In this document: in pieces, positions 9,449-18,295 of the stretch | Layout: each line of letters begins with the position of its first letter | How positions within the stretch are numbered: the first letter of the stretch is position 1 | From: Saccharopolyspora kobensis | GTDB lineage: Bacteria; Actinomycetota; Actinomycetes; Mycobacteriales; Pseudonocardiaceae | Direction: 5' to 3' | Length of the DNA: 64,000 bases | Assembly (NCBI RefSeq): GCF_900108315.1 | Contig: NZ_FNVB01000003.1 | Coordinates: forward strand, 531,404 to 595,403 | Notes under the pieces: generated by a model | Seen by the model: the letters and a program-made list of their open reading frames with translations, nothing else | What the model was told of the DNA's origin: nothing | Database searches by the model: none | Made by a program: the position numbers and the translations under genes

Positions 9449-11113
9449 TCAGTCGGCCGAGGTGAATCCGTGGTGCTCGCGTGCTGCTCGTTCGGTGATG
9501 CGGCCGTTGCGCAGGTCCTCGCGGACCTGCTCGGGCGAGCGCTGAGCCGGGTCGCCGAAGCCGCCGCTGCCCGGGCTCTCCACCCGGAGCACGTCGCCTT
9601 CGCGCAGCTGCACGCCGGAGATCCGGCCGCCCGGAAGCCGGCGCTCGTCGGCGCGGCCGGGGTTGATGACGAACTGTCCGGGACTGCCGTCCCGGCCGCC
9701 GCGCAAGCCCCACGGACGGGACGCCTGCCGGTCGGCGTGCGCGGAGAATTCGGCGTGGTCGCAGCGGATTCGCACGTCCCGGCGCACGCCGAGGCCGCCG
9801 CGGTGGGTGCCCGCGCCACCGGAGTCGGGGATCAGCTCGTAGGTGTCGACCAGCAGCGGGTACTCCTGCTCCAGCGCTTCGATGGGCAGGTTCGACGAGT
9901 TGGTGATGTGCACCTGAACGGCGTCCATGCCGTCCTTGCCGGTCCGGGCACCGCCACCACCGGCCACCACCTCCGGGTAGACGAAGAACTCCCCGTCGTG
10001 CTCCCCGGAGAACGTCACGTAGGTGACGGTGCTGTGGCTGGCCGCGGGCACCCGTTCCGGTACCGCCTCGGCCAGCGCGCCCAGCACGACGTCGGCGACC
10101 CGCTGACAGGTGTCGGTGCGGGCGGTGACCGGCGCGGGCTCGACCGGGTTGACGATGCTGCCGTGCGGCGCGCTGATCTCGACGGCGTCGAAGAACCCGC
10201 CGTTGGGCGGGATCCCCGGGTCCAGCACGGCCTTCAACGCGTAGTAGACGGTGGCTTCCAGCGCCGGGCGCACCACGTTGATGCCGACCGGGCTCTGCGG
10301 GCCGGTGCCGGCGAAGTCCAGCGCCACCCGGTCGCCGGCGATGGTGACGGCCACCACGATCTCGGTGGCGGGTCCGTCGCCGGGGTCCATGCGATCGCGG
10401 AACCGGTAGGTGCCGTCCGGGACCGCGCGCAGCGCCGCCGACAGCCGCTTCCGGGAGTGCTCCAGCAGGTGCGCGGTGGCAGCGCGGACGGTCTCGCGGC
10501 CGTGGCGCTGGTGCACCTCGCGCAGCTGCCGCTCCCCGATCTCCACCGAGGCGAGCTGGGCGAGCATGTCACCGCGCCGTTCCTGGGGCAGTCGCGAGTT
10601 GAGCTCGATGAACGCCAGCGGTGCCTGCTCGACCCCGTCGGCGGTGGCGAACTTGACCAGCGGGATCCGCAGCCCCTCCTGGAACAGCGAGTTCGAGTCA
10701 CCGGCGTTGCTGCCCGGCACCCGGCCGCCGATGTCGGAGTGGTGCGCGATGTTGGCGCTGTAGCCGATGAGCTCACCGCCGTCGAAGACCGGCTTGACCA
10801 TCGTGATGTCCGGCAGGTGGGTGCCGCCGCCGTGGTAGGGGTCGTTGGTGATGAACACGTCTCCGGGCCGCACGGGCAGCGCGGCGGCTGCCAGCGAGTC
10901 GATCAGGCCGGTCATCGATCCCATGTGGATCGGCATGTTCTCGGCCTGGGCGACCAGCTTGCCGTGTTCGTCGAACAGCGCGGTGGAGCAGTCCGAGCGT
11001 TCCTTGATGTTGGTCGAGTAGCTGGCCCGGCGCAGCACCGCGCCCATCTCCTCCGCGATGGTCACCAGGGACGCGCCGATGACCTGCACGGTGATCGTGT
11101 CGGGAGTGTTCAA
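9449..11113 (-). CDS. hyuB: hydantoinase B/oxoprolinase subunit (HyuB-like)
   Basis: A 554-residue protein of the hydantoinase B family: LRRASYSTNIKERSDCSTALFD, NMPIHMGSMTGLIDSLA and VFITNDPYHGGGTHLPD are hallmark segments. With HyuA it forms the ATP-dependent ring-opening enzyme acting on 5-oxoproline, N-methylhydantoin or related lactams, and the same family includes acetone and acetophenone carboxylases. The best start is TTG at 11113, overlapping the TGA of hyuA (TTGA), i.e. tight translational coupling with hyuA. The 554-residue length is normal. Confidence 0.9.
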   Translation of the reverse strand: MNTPDTITVQVIGASLVTIAEEMGAVLRRASYSTNIKERSDCSTALFDEHGKLVAQAENMPIHMGSMTGLIDSLAAAALPVRPGDVFITNDPYHGGGTHLPDITMVKPVFDGGELIGYSANIAHHSDIGGRVPGSNAGDSNSLFQEGLRIPLVKFATADGVEQAPLAFIELNSRLPQERRGDMLAQLASVEIGERQLREVHQRHGRETVRAATAHLLEHSRKRLSAALRAVPDGTYRFRDRMDPGDGPATEIVVAVTIAGDRVALDFAGTGPQSPVGINVVRPALEATVYYALKAVLDPGIPPNGGFFDAVEISAPHGSIVNPVEPAPVTARTDTCQRVADVVLGALAEAVPERVPAASHSTVTYVTFSGEHDGEFFVYPEVVAGGGGARTGKDGMDAVQVHITNSSNLPIEALEQEYPLLVDTYELIPDSGGAGTHRGGLGVRRDVRIRCDHAEFSAHADRQASRPWGLRGGRDGSPGQFVINPGRADERRLPGGRISGVQLREGDVLRVESPGSGGFGDPAQRSPEQVREDLRNGRITERAAREHHGFTSAD

Positions 11114-13173
11114 CGCTGCTCCAGTTCGATGACGAGGTTGCCGCAGCGGTCGACGCGCGCGGTGCAGGCCGGGGTGAGGACCGTGGTCGTGTCGAGCTGC
11201 TCGACGATGGCCGGGCCGGGCAGCACGGTGCCCGCGCGCAGGCCCGACCGGTCGTAGACGGGCGTGTCGATCTCGCCGGTCTCGTCGAAGTCCACCGGTC
11301 GGTATCCGAGCAGCGCACCCGCGGGGTCGGTTCCCTCCCCGATGGCGGGCAGTTCGGGCTTGTCCGCCACCGCTGTCGGGGTCAGCTGCACCTCCACGAT
11401 CTGCACCCGGGCGTCGCGGTGGGCGAATCCGTAGCTCTTGGTGTGCTGGTCGTGGAAGGCGGCGACGAGCTCGGCGAGCGCGGCGGCGTCGAAGCGCGCC
11501 GCGTCGATCACCCGCTGCGGCAGCGGTACGGGGAGTTCGAAGTTCTGCCGGGCGTAACGCATCCTGGCCACACCGGTGATGGTCGTGTCCGCATCGGCGG
11601 GTGCTTCTGCGGCCAGCCAGTCCTGGGCCGCGCCGTGCACCTCGTGCAGCGCTTCGTTGAGCTTGTCGAGGTCGCTGGCAGCCGCATCGGCCAGCATCGC
11701 CCTGGCGAACTCGGTGCGGATGTCGGTGACGAGCAGGCCGAGCGCGCACAGCGTCCCCGGGTTCGGCGGCACGAGCACGGTGCTCATGCCGACCTCGCGC
11801 GCGACTTCGACGGCGTGCAGCGGTCCCGCGCCGCCGAAGGCGACCAGCACGTAACCGCGCGGGTCCTCGCCCGCCTCCACCGAGACCTTGCGCACCGCAC
11901 CGGCCATGTTGACCGCCGCGATCCGGCCGATGCCGCGCGCGGCCACCGTCCGGTCGACGCCCATCGCGGCGGCGATGCCCTCGACCGCCCGCGTCGCCGC
12001 CTGGTGGTCGACGGCGAGGGCACCGCCGAGGATGTGCTCCGGGTTCAACCGCCCGCGCAGGACGTTGGCGTCGGTGACGGTGGGTTCGGTCCCGCCGCGC
12101 CCGTAGGCGGCAGGTCCGGGCTGGGATCCGGCGCTGCTGGGGCCGACTTCCAGCGCCCCGCCGGGGTCGACCCGGGCGATGCTGCCGCCGCCGGCGCCGA
12201 CGGTGTGGATGTCCAGCGACGGGGTGCGCACCGGGCGGTCGTTGATGCGGCGCTGCGCGGACACCAGCGCGCGACCGCCGCGCACCAGGCAGACATCGGT
12301 GCTGGTCCCGCCCATGTCGAAGGTGATCAGGTTCTCGAAGCCCGCCTGCCCGGCCACCTGCGACGCGGCGACCACGCCTGCCGACGGCCCGGACAGCAGC
12401 GTCGTGACCGGGTAGCGGCCGACCGACTCCAACGACATCATGCCGCCGCTGGAGCCGATCACCTTCGGCTCGACCGGCACCCCGGTGGCCCGGATCCGCT
12501 CGGCCAGCCGCGACATGTAGCGGTTGATCCGCGGCCCGACGTAGGCGTTGACCACGGTGGTGGAGAACCGCTCGAACTCGCGGAAGACCGGTGCGATCTC
12601 GGCGGAGGCGCACACGTAGGCCGAGGGCAGCGCCGCGCGCAGCCGTTCGGCGACCTCCAGCTCGTGGTGGGCGTTGCGGTAGCTGTGCAGGAAGCACACC
12701 GCGACGGCCTCGGGTTCGCCGGCGCGCACCCGGTCGATCACCGCCGCGAGATCATCGGCGTCGAGCGGTTCGAGGACCTTGCCCTCGGCCGACATCCGCT
12801 CGACCACCGGGTGCACTTGGGCCCGCGGCACCAGCGGGGGCGCCTTGTCGGCGTCCATGTCGTAGAGGCTGGGGCGCTGCTGGCGGCCGATCTCCAGGAC
12901 GTCCCGCAAGCCCGCGGTGGTCACCAGCGCGGTGCGGGCGCCGTTGGATTCCAGCACGGTGTTCGTGGCCACGGTGGTGCCGTGGCCGAGGTAGCCGACT
13001 TCGGCGGCGTCGGCGCCGGCCAGGCGCAGCACCGCGCGGACGCCGTCGGCGACGGCGATCGACTGGTCGTCGGTGGTGGAGGGCAGCTTGTGGATGTGGA
13101 ACCGGCCGGTGGCCGTGTCCAGCGCGGTCACGTCGGTGAAGGTGCCGCCGACGTCAATACCGATGCGGAGCAT
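11110..13173 (-). CDS. hyuA: hydantoinase A/oxoprolinase subunit (HyuA-like)
   Basis: A 687-residue member of the HyuA family with the N-terminal actin-like ATPase motif RIGIDVGGTFTDVTALD and the second phosphate motif NLITFDMGGTSTDVCLV; the mid region GAGGGSIARVD and VAFGGAGPLHAVEVA are also typical. It energises amide bond hydrolysis carried out with HyuB. GAGGAA lies 7 bases before the ATG at 13173, arguing against an upstream in-frame start. Its neighbour upstream is a sarcosine oxidase-like gene, which points to N-methylhydantoin rather than oxoproline as substrate; this is inference. Confidence 0.9.
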   Translation of the reverse strand: MLRIGIDVGGTFTDVTALDTATGRFHIHKLPSTTDDQSIAVADGVRAVLRLAGADAAEVGYLGHGTTVATNTVLESNGARTALVTTAGLRDVLEIGRQQRPSLYDMDADKAPPLVPRAQVHPVVERMSAEGKVLEPLDADDLAAVIDRVRAGEPEAVAVCFLHSYRNAHHELEVAERLRAALPSAYVCASAEIAPVFREFERFSTTVVNAYVGPRINRYMSRLAERIRATGVPVEPKVIGSSGGMMSLESVGRYPVTTLLSGPSAGVVAASQVAGQAGFENLITFDMGGTSTDVCLVRGGRALVSAQRRINDRPVRTPSLDIHTVGAGGGSIARVDPGGALEVGPSSAGSQPGPAAYGRGGTEPTVTDANVLRGRLNPEHILGGALAVDHQAATRAVEGIAAAMGVDRTVAARGIGRIAAVNMAGAVRKVSVEAGEDPRGYVLVAFGGAGPLHAVEVAREVGMSTVLVPPNPGTLCALGLLVTDIRTEFARAMLADAAASDLDKLNEALHEVHGAAQDWLAAEAPADADTTITGVARMRYARQNFELPVPLPQRVIDAARFDAAALAELVAAFHDQHTKSYGFAHRDARVQIVEVQLTPTAVADKPELPAIGEGTDPAGALLGYRPVDFDETGEIDTPVYDRSGLRAGTVLPGPAIVEQLDTTTVLTPACTARVDRCGNLVIELEQR

Positions 13174-13309
13174 GGCATTCCTCGAGGGTCGTTCGAGCAA
13201 GCGGAACCAGCCGCTCGACGAGATGTGGACGTCCCGGAGCGGGACGGTGAGCTGAGGTGCCGCTGCCCCACCGCTGCGCGGATCTTCGGGGCGGAGCACC
13301 GATCCGGCG

Positions 13310-14452
13310 CTAGCGGAGGCGGGACAGCGACAGGTGGTCGATCGGCACGTCGGTGCGGCCGGTGCGGAGCAGCTCGGCGGCCGCCCTGGCGAACACCGGT
13401 GCCAGCTTGAAGCCGTGGCCGGAGAAGCCGCCCATCACCAGCACGTTCGGCCGGTCCGGGTCGCGGCCGATGACGCCGTGGTTGTCGGCGGTGTAGCCCT
13501 CCATGAAGGTCCGCACCTCGGCGGGGCGCGAGGGCAGCCCGGGCAGGCAGCGCGACACCGCCGCGGACACCCTGGCGACGTAGTCCGGTGCCACCACCGG
13601 ATCCAGCACGTCCGGGTCGTCCACGATGGACTTCGGCACGTGCAGGTTGATCTTCACGCCGCCGCCGACGTCGGGGAAGAAGGAGAAGGTGTTCTCCCCT
13701 CCGCTGCGCCGGATTCCCACCGGGAAGCGCTCGGGCCCCCAGTTCTCCGCGGTCTCGAACCAGCACAGCACCGCGCGCCGGATCTCGATGTCACGGGCGA
13801 GCACCGGCACGCTCCGGGTGATCCACGGCCCGGTGCACACGACGGCCTGGTCGAACTTCTCGACCTGGACCTCCTCGCCGCGGCGGAAGTGCACGGCGAC
13901 GCCGTTGCCGTCGTCGGTGACGTCCTCGACGATCGCGCCGGTGTGCAGCCTCGCTCCGGCTTTCTCCGCGAGGAGGGTCGTTTCGACGATCGCGCGCTGC
14001 GGGTGCAGCAGGCCGCCTTGGCGGTCCAGCAGCACTACGTCGTCCGGGAAGAGCCGGTGTTGTGGGAACCGGCGGGCGGCCTCGCGGTGGTCGAGCCGTT
14101 CGACGTCGAGCCCCCACCGCTCGGTCACGTCGGCCACGGTGCGCACGTCGGGGTCCTCGGCCGACCCGATGGTCATCGCACCGCAGGGTTCGAGCAGCGG
14201 GACACCCGCGCGTGCGCTGAGTTCCTGCCACGCCGTGCGCGCTTCGCGCAGCAGCGGGACGTAGTCACCGCCTTCCTTGTAGGCGACGCGGAAGATGCGC
14301 GTTTCACCGCCGGCCGCGCCGCGTTGGTGGCCGATGTCGAACTGCTCGAAGCCGGTCACCGCGATGCCGTCGGCGGCGAGCCGGTGCAGCAGCTGGCTGC
14401 CCATCGTGCCCACCCCGATGACTGCGACGCTCGACTGCTGAACTGGTTTCAT
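13310..14452 (-). CDS. N-methyltryptophan oxidase/sarcosine oxidase-like flavoenzyme
   Basis: A 380-residue MSOX/MTOX-family protein. Residues 8-21 form the FAD motif (VAVIGVGTMGSQLL), GAAGGETRIFRVAY follows as in sarcosine oxidase, and VKINLH contains the Lys (267) that matches the oxygen-activating lysine of monomeric sarcosine oxidase. The C-terminal MGGFSGHGFKLAPV motif is intact. However, the segment that aligns without gaps to the family's covalent-FAD site reads VRTFMEGYT, with Phe316 in place of the flavinylated Cys, so FAD is probably bound non-covalently. It heads the hyuAB operon and diverges from an RpiR regulator. Confidence 0.85.
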   Translation of the reverse strand: MKPVQQSSVAVIGVGTMGSQLLHRLAADGIAVTGFEQFDIGHQRGAAGGETRIFRVAYKEGGDYVPLLREARTAWQELSARAGVPLLEPCGAMTIGSAEDPDVRTVADVTERWGLDVERLDHREAARRFPQHRLFPDDVVLLDRQGGLLHPQRAIVETTLLAEKAGARLHTGAIVEDVTDDGNGVAVHFRRGEEVQVEKFDQAVVCTGPWITRSVPVLARDIEIRRAVLCWFETAENWGPERFPVGIRRSGGENTFSFFPDVGGGVKINLHVPKSIVDDPDVLDPVVAPDYVARVSAAVSRCLPGLPSRPAEVRTFMEGYTADNHGVIGRDPDRPNVLVMGGFSGHGFKLAPVFARAAAELLRTGRTDVPIDHLSLSRLR

Positions 14453-14526
14453 CACGGTCTCCGCAGGAGGTCGGGGAGCATTGGCTCCAACAGCCCGAAA
14501 CGTAGCATTCACTTCGCGGAGGCACA

Positions 14527-15426
14527 ATGGACAACGTGAACACTTCACGTAGCGAGTCGCTGGGGCAACGCATCCGAAACGCGGGCAAGCTCGCGAGCGG
14601 CGAACGGGCGGTGGCCGACTACCTGCAACGCCATCCCGAAGAGGCGGCGATCTCCTCGGCCGCCAAACTCGGCGAAGTCACCGGCACCAGCGACGCGACC
14701 GTCATCCGCACAGCGCGCAAGCTCGGCTTCGACGGGCTCAACGACCTCAAGCGCAGCCTCGTCGACCACCTGGCCCGCCGCCGCAATCCCGCGCAGGTCC
14801 TCGACGACCGGGTGCAGCGGCTGCGGCCCGGGCACGGCGTGCTGCAACCCGTGATCGATGCCGGGCTGACTCTGCTCGGCGACGTGCCCGCGCTCATCGA
14901 CAGCACCGACTGGACGCGCGCCGTCGCAACGCTCAACGACGCCGAGCACGTCTGGACCTACGGCATCGGCCCCAGCGCCGCCATCGCCGACCACCTGGCG
15001 CTGAGCCTGCGGCGCGCGGGCAAGCCGGCGGATTCCTGGACCGCGACCGGCTTCCGCCTCGCCGACGAACTCCTGCGGCTGCAACCCGCGCACGCGGTGG
15101 TCGTCATCGCGCCGCTGCGGGTGTTCCGCGAGATCGGCATCGTCCTCGACCACGCGCACCGGATCGGCGCGCGCAGCGTGCTGCTGACCGAGGCCACCGA
15201 CGAGGCCGGGGAAACCCGGGCCGACACCGTGCTGCCGCTGCCCGACTCCACCGAGGGCGCGGCGAACGAACTCATCGCACCGCTGACCATCCTGCACGCA
15301 CTCGTGCTGGAACTCGTCGCCGCTGCACGCACCTCGGCGGTCGAGCAGTACCAGCGGCTGAACGAACTGCGCACCGAGATCGCGGGCACCGACCTCGACA
15401 TCAGCCGCCTGCCCGAAGGGCCGTGA
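14527..15426 (+). CDS. MurR/RpiR-family transcriptional regulator
   Basis: A 299-residue repressor-type protein. Residues 1-80 form the HTH_6 domain (GTSDATVIRTARKLGFDGLNDLK is the recognition region) and residues about 130-270 form a SIS domain that normally binds a phosphosugar or other small ligand. It is transcribed away from the amine oxidase-hyuAB operon across 74 bases, so it is the likely local regulator. A 17-base dyad overlaps its first codons, which suggests autoregulation or that the real start lies slightly downstream. A strong terminator overlaps its stop codon. Confidence 0.85.
   Translation: MDNVNTSRSESLGQRIRNAGKLASGERAVADYLQRHPEEAAISSAAKLGEVTGTSDATVIRTARKLGFDGLNDLKRSLVDHLARRRNPAQVLDDRVQRLRPGHGVLQPVIDAGLTLLGDVPALIDSTDWTRAVATLNDAEHVWTYGIGPSAAIADHLALSLRRAGKPADSWTATGFRLADELLRLQPAHAVVVIAPLRVFREIGIVLDHAHRIGARSVLLTEATDEAGETRADTVLPLPDSTEGAANELIAPLTILHALVLELVAAARTSAVEQYQRLNELRTEIAGTDLDISRLPEGP
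14534..14550. promoter_or_regulatory. candidate RpiR operator (7-3-7 dyad)
   Basis: ACGTGAA-CAC-TTCACGT is a perfect 7+7 inverted repeat at the start of the RpiR-type gene and 82 bases from the divergent oxidase start. Size and place fit an operator; no binding data. Confidence 0.45.
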
Positions 15427-15464
15427 GTGTTTCGGGGTGCTCTAGCGCCCCAAAACACTCACGG
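15421..15464. terminator. bidirectional terminator hairpin
   Basis: The sequence from 15421 to 15464 folds into a stem of 12 bp, one mismatch and 7 more pairs around a TCTA loop. It contains the stop codon of the RpiR gene and lies 46 bases from the convergent MHS transporter stop. The arms carry T- and A-runs, so it can work in both directions. Confidence 0.85.
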
Positions 15465-15509
15465 CCCCGCTACCCCGCACACCGCGAAGGCCCGGCCGCA
15501 CGACGGCAT

Positions 15510-16844
15510 TCACGCATCGACTTGCCGCTCCGGTGCGGGCTTGGACGGGAAGAGGCTGCGGCGGAAGGTTTCCGGAGCGGCGAACATCGCGGCCGCCGCG
15601 ATGAGCGCACCGCCTGCGACCAGCGCCGCCACGCTCCACGACGCCCCGTCGGACCACAGGATCAGCGATGTCGCCAGCAGCGGGGTGAAGCCGCCCAGCA
15701 GCACGCTGCCCATCTGGTAGCCGATGGAGACACCGCTGTACCGCACGCGCGGTTCGAACAGCTCGGCGTAGAACGCCGCGATGGGCGCGAAGACCGCTCC
15801 GTGCGGCACCGCGAGCGCGATGGCCAGCGCCAGCGCGATCAGGACCGGTGACCTGGTGTCGACCAGCCAGAAGAACGGCCACGCGTAGGCGGCCATGAAC
15901 AGCGCACCCCCGATGAACACCGGTCGGCGGCCGATGCGGTCGGACAACGCGCCCCACAGCGGCAGCGCGGCGATGTTCAGCGCCGCCGCGAGCATCACCC
16001 CGGTCAGCCCGGCCTGGCGCGGCAGGTCGAGCTGCTGGGTGATGTAGGTGAGGATGAAGACGGTGAACACGTAGTAGTTCCCGCCTTCGGCGAAGCGGAC
16101 CCCGATCGCGATCAGGATCTGCTTCGGGTGGGTGCGCAGCACCTCGACCAGCGGCCGGCGCGACGGCCCGCCGGATTCGGTGGCCGCCACGAAGGATTCG
16201 GACTCGGTGATCCGGAACCGGATGTACAGGCCGACCAGGGCCAGCAGGATGCTCACCAGGAACGGGATCCGCCATCCCCAGCTGATCAGCTGGGGTTCGG
16301 GCAGCAGCGAGACGACGCTGAAGACCCCGGTGCCCAGCAGGAGCCCGGCCGACACACCGGTTTGCGGCCACGCGCCGTAGCGGCCGCGCTTGCCATCAGG
16401 TGCGTGTTCGACGGCCATCAGCACCGCCCCGCCCCACTCGCCGCCGACCGCGAAGCCCTGGACCAGCCGCAGCAGCACCAGCAGCGCCGGGGCCGCGATG
16501 CCGATCTGCTGGTAGGTGGGCAGCAGGCCGATGAGCGTGGTGGCCCCGCCCATCAAGGTCAGGGTCATCACCAGGGTCGCCTTGCGGCCGAGCCGGTCGC
16601 CGTAGTGCCCGGCCACGAACCCGCCGAGCGGGCGGGCGATGAACCCGGCCGCGAAGGTCCCGAACGCGGCCAGCGTGCCCGCCGCCGGGCTGATGTTGCT
16701 GAAGAACAGCTGGTTGAAGATCAGCGCCGCAGCCGTGCCGTAGATGGTGAAGTCGTACCACTCGATGACGCTGCCGATGGTGCTGGACGTCAGCGTTCTC
16801 GACGCCGACGAGGCTCCGGCACGCGTCGTTGCGTTGGAGGACAT
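15510..16844 (-). CDS. MFS transporter, metabolite:H+ symporter (MHS) family
   Basis: A 444-residue 12-helix carrier with the MHS hallmark SVIEWYDFTIYGTAAALIFNQ in helix 1 and GHYGDRLGRKATLV in loop 2-3. Family members (shikimate, proline/betaine, alpha-ketoglutarate, citrate carriers) move organic acids or zwitterions by proton symport. It begins 22 bases after the HisD-like dehydrogenase gene and is co-transcribed with it. Both lie downstream of LacI-type operators, so it probably imports the dehydrogenase substrate. Confidence 0.87.
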   Translation of the reverse strand: MSSNATTRAGASSASRTLTSSTIGSVIEWYDFTIYGTAAALIFNQLFFSNISPAAGTLAAFGTFAAGFIARPLGGFVAGHYGDRLGRKATLVMTLTLMGGATTLIGLLPTYQQIGIAAPALLVLLRLVQGFAVGGEWGGAVLMAVEHAPDGKRGRYGAWPQTGVSAGLLLGTGVFSVVSLLPEPQLISWGWRIPFLVSILLALVGLYIRFRITESESFVAATESGGPSRRPLVEVLRTHPKQILIAIGVRFAEGGNYYVFTVFILTYITQQLDLPRQAGLTGVMLAAALNIAALPLWGALSDRIGRRPVFIGGALFMAAYAWPFFWLVDTRSPVLIALALAIALAVPHGAVFAPIAAFYAELFEPRVRYSGVSIGYQMGSVLLGGFTPLLATSLILWSDGASWSVAALVAGGALIAAAAMFAAPETFRRSLFPSKPAPERQVDA

Positions 16845-16866
16845 GTGCGCCTTTCGCGGTGGCTGG

Positions 16867-18186
16867 TCAGGAGCGGGCGAACGCGTCGGGCGCCCAGGGC
16901 AGTCGCGCGCCGCCGAACTTGGCGGCCCGGACATCACCGGAGCGGGCGTGGCCCTCGAACAGCTCGACGCGGGCCGCGCGACCGCACACCTCACCGAGCT
17001 TCGCGCTGGAGGCCGGGTCGGTGACTTCCTGGTAGGTCACGGTCTTGAGGTACTTGCCGACCCAGAGCCCACCGGTGTAGCGGGCGGCGCCGCGGGTGGG
17101 CAGCACGTGGTTGGTGCCGATGACCTTGTCCCCGTAGGACACGCAGGTCCCCTCGCCCAGGAACAGCGCACCGTAGTTGCGCATCTTCGCGAGCGCCTCG
17201 CGCGGCTGCGCGGTCAGGACCTGGACGTGCTCGCTGGCGTAGGTGTCGGCGAGTTCGTAAGCGGCGTCGAGGTTCTCGACGACGTGGACCTCTCCGTGGT
17301 CGCGCCAGGCGGGCTCGGCGTTGTCCCGGGTGGGCATCTCCGGCAGCAGGCGGTCGACGTGCTCGACGACCGAGCGGCCCAGCTCTTCCGAGGTGGTGAT
17401 CAGCACCGCGGGCGAGTCCGGGCCGTGCTCGGCCTGGCTCAGCAGGTCCACCGCCACGACGAACGGGTCGGCGGTCTCGTCGGCCACGATCAGGACCTCG
17501 GTGGGGCCGGCGAACAGGTCGATGCCGATCTCGCCGAACAGCTGCCGCTTGGCCTCGGCGACGAAGGCGTTGCCGGGACCGGCCAGCATGTCCACCGGCG
17601 CGATGGTCTCGGTGCCCAGCGCCATGCTCACCACCGCCTGCACGCCGCCGAGCAGGTAGATCTCGTCGGCCCCGGCCAGGTGCATGGCCGCCACGGTCGC
17701 GTCCGGCACCTCGCCGCGGATCGGCGGCGTGCAGGCCACCACGCGCGGCACCCCGGCGGTCTTCGCGGTCAGGATCGTCATGTGCGCCGAGGCCAGCAGC
17801 GGGTAGCGACCACCGGGCACGTACGCACCGGCCGCGGCGACGGGGATGTGCTTCTGCCCCAGGTGGACGCCGGGCAGGGTCTCCACCTCGAACTCCTGCA
17901 TCGAGGCCAGCTGCCGCTCGGCGAAGCCGCGGACCTGCTGCTGGACGAACTCGATGTCGTCGACGACCTGCTTCGGAACGCGGGAGACGATCTCCTCGAT
18001 CTGCGCGGCCGACAGCCGGAACGACTCGGGCTGCCAGTTGTCGAACTTCGCCGAGTACTCGCGAACCGCCTGGTCGCCGCGGGCGCGGATGTCGGCGATG
18101 ATCGCCCCGACCTTCTCCTGCACGTCGGGCAGCGAGGTCGTGGTCGCCGCCGAGCTGGTGGCCGGGGCCTTGAGCGCGAAAGCCAT
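16867..18186 (-). CDS. histidinol dehydrogenase-family oxidoreductase (catabolic paralogue)
   Basis: A 439-residue protein of the HisD family: AGAYVPGGRYPLLASAHMTI, MLAGPGNAFVAEAKRQLFGE and DLFAGPTEVLIVADE give the NAD and substrate sites, YASEHVQVLT has the catalytic Glu-His pair and GTNHVLPTRG the later conserved His. The gene is not beside other his genes but is paired with an MHS transporter and a divergent LacI regulator, so a catabolic role is likely. The closest functional model I know is sulfopropanediol dehydrogenase (HpsN), whose sequences share the HIPVAAAGAYVPGGRYP region; the substrate is inference. Confidence 0.82.
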   Translation of the reverse strand: MAFALKAPATSSAATTTSLPDVQEKVGAIIADIRARGDQAVREYSAKFDNWQPESFRLSAAQIEEIVSRVPKQVVDDIEFVQQQVRGFAERQLASMQEFEVETLPGVHLGQKHIPVAAAGAYVPGGRYPLLASAHMTILTAKTAGVPRVVACTPPIRGEVPDATVAAMHLAGADEIYLLGGVQAVVSMALGTETIAPVDMLAGPGNAFVAEAKRQLFGEIGIDLFAGPTEVLIVADETADPFVVAVDLLSQAEHGPDSPAVLITTSEELGRSVVEHVDRLLPEMPTRDNAEPAWRDHGEVHVVENLDAAYELADTYASEHVQVLTAQPREALAKMRNYGALFLGEGTCVSYGDKVIGTNHVLPTRGAARYTGGLWVGKYLKTVTYQEVTDPASSAKLGEVCGRAARVELFEGHARSGDVRAAKFGGARLPWAPDAFARS

Positions 18187-18204
18187 GGCTGTGGTGATCC
18201 CTTC

Positions 18205-18222
18205 GATGTTTACGTACACATC
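18205..18222. promoter_or_regulatory. LacI-type operator O1
   Basis: GATGTTTACGTACACATC is an 18-base palindrome with one mismatched pair centred on CG, the typical form of LacI/GalR operators. It lies 19 bases upstream of the HisD-like gene start. Confidence 0.75.
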
Positions 18223-18242
18223 GCAATGTAGGCGGCTAGGGT

Positions 18243-18254
18243 GTTTACGTAAAC
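18243..18254. promoter_or_regulatory. LacI-type operator O2
   Basis: GTTTACGTAAAC is a perfect 12-base palindrome sharing the TTTACGTA core with O1. The centres are 35 bases apart, between the divergent HisD-like and lacI-type starts, so one regulator can control both directions. Confidence 0.75.
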
Positions 18255-18295
18255 CCACAGTTCGGACTCCCTCGATCCAGCCCTGGAGGTGCTCG

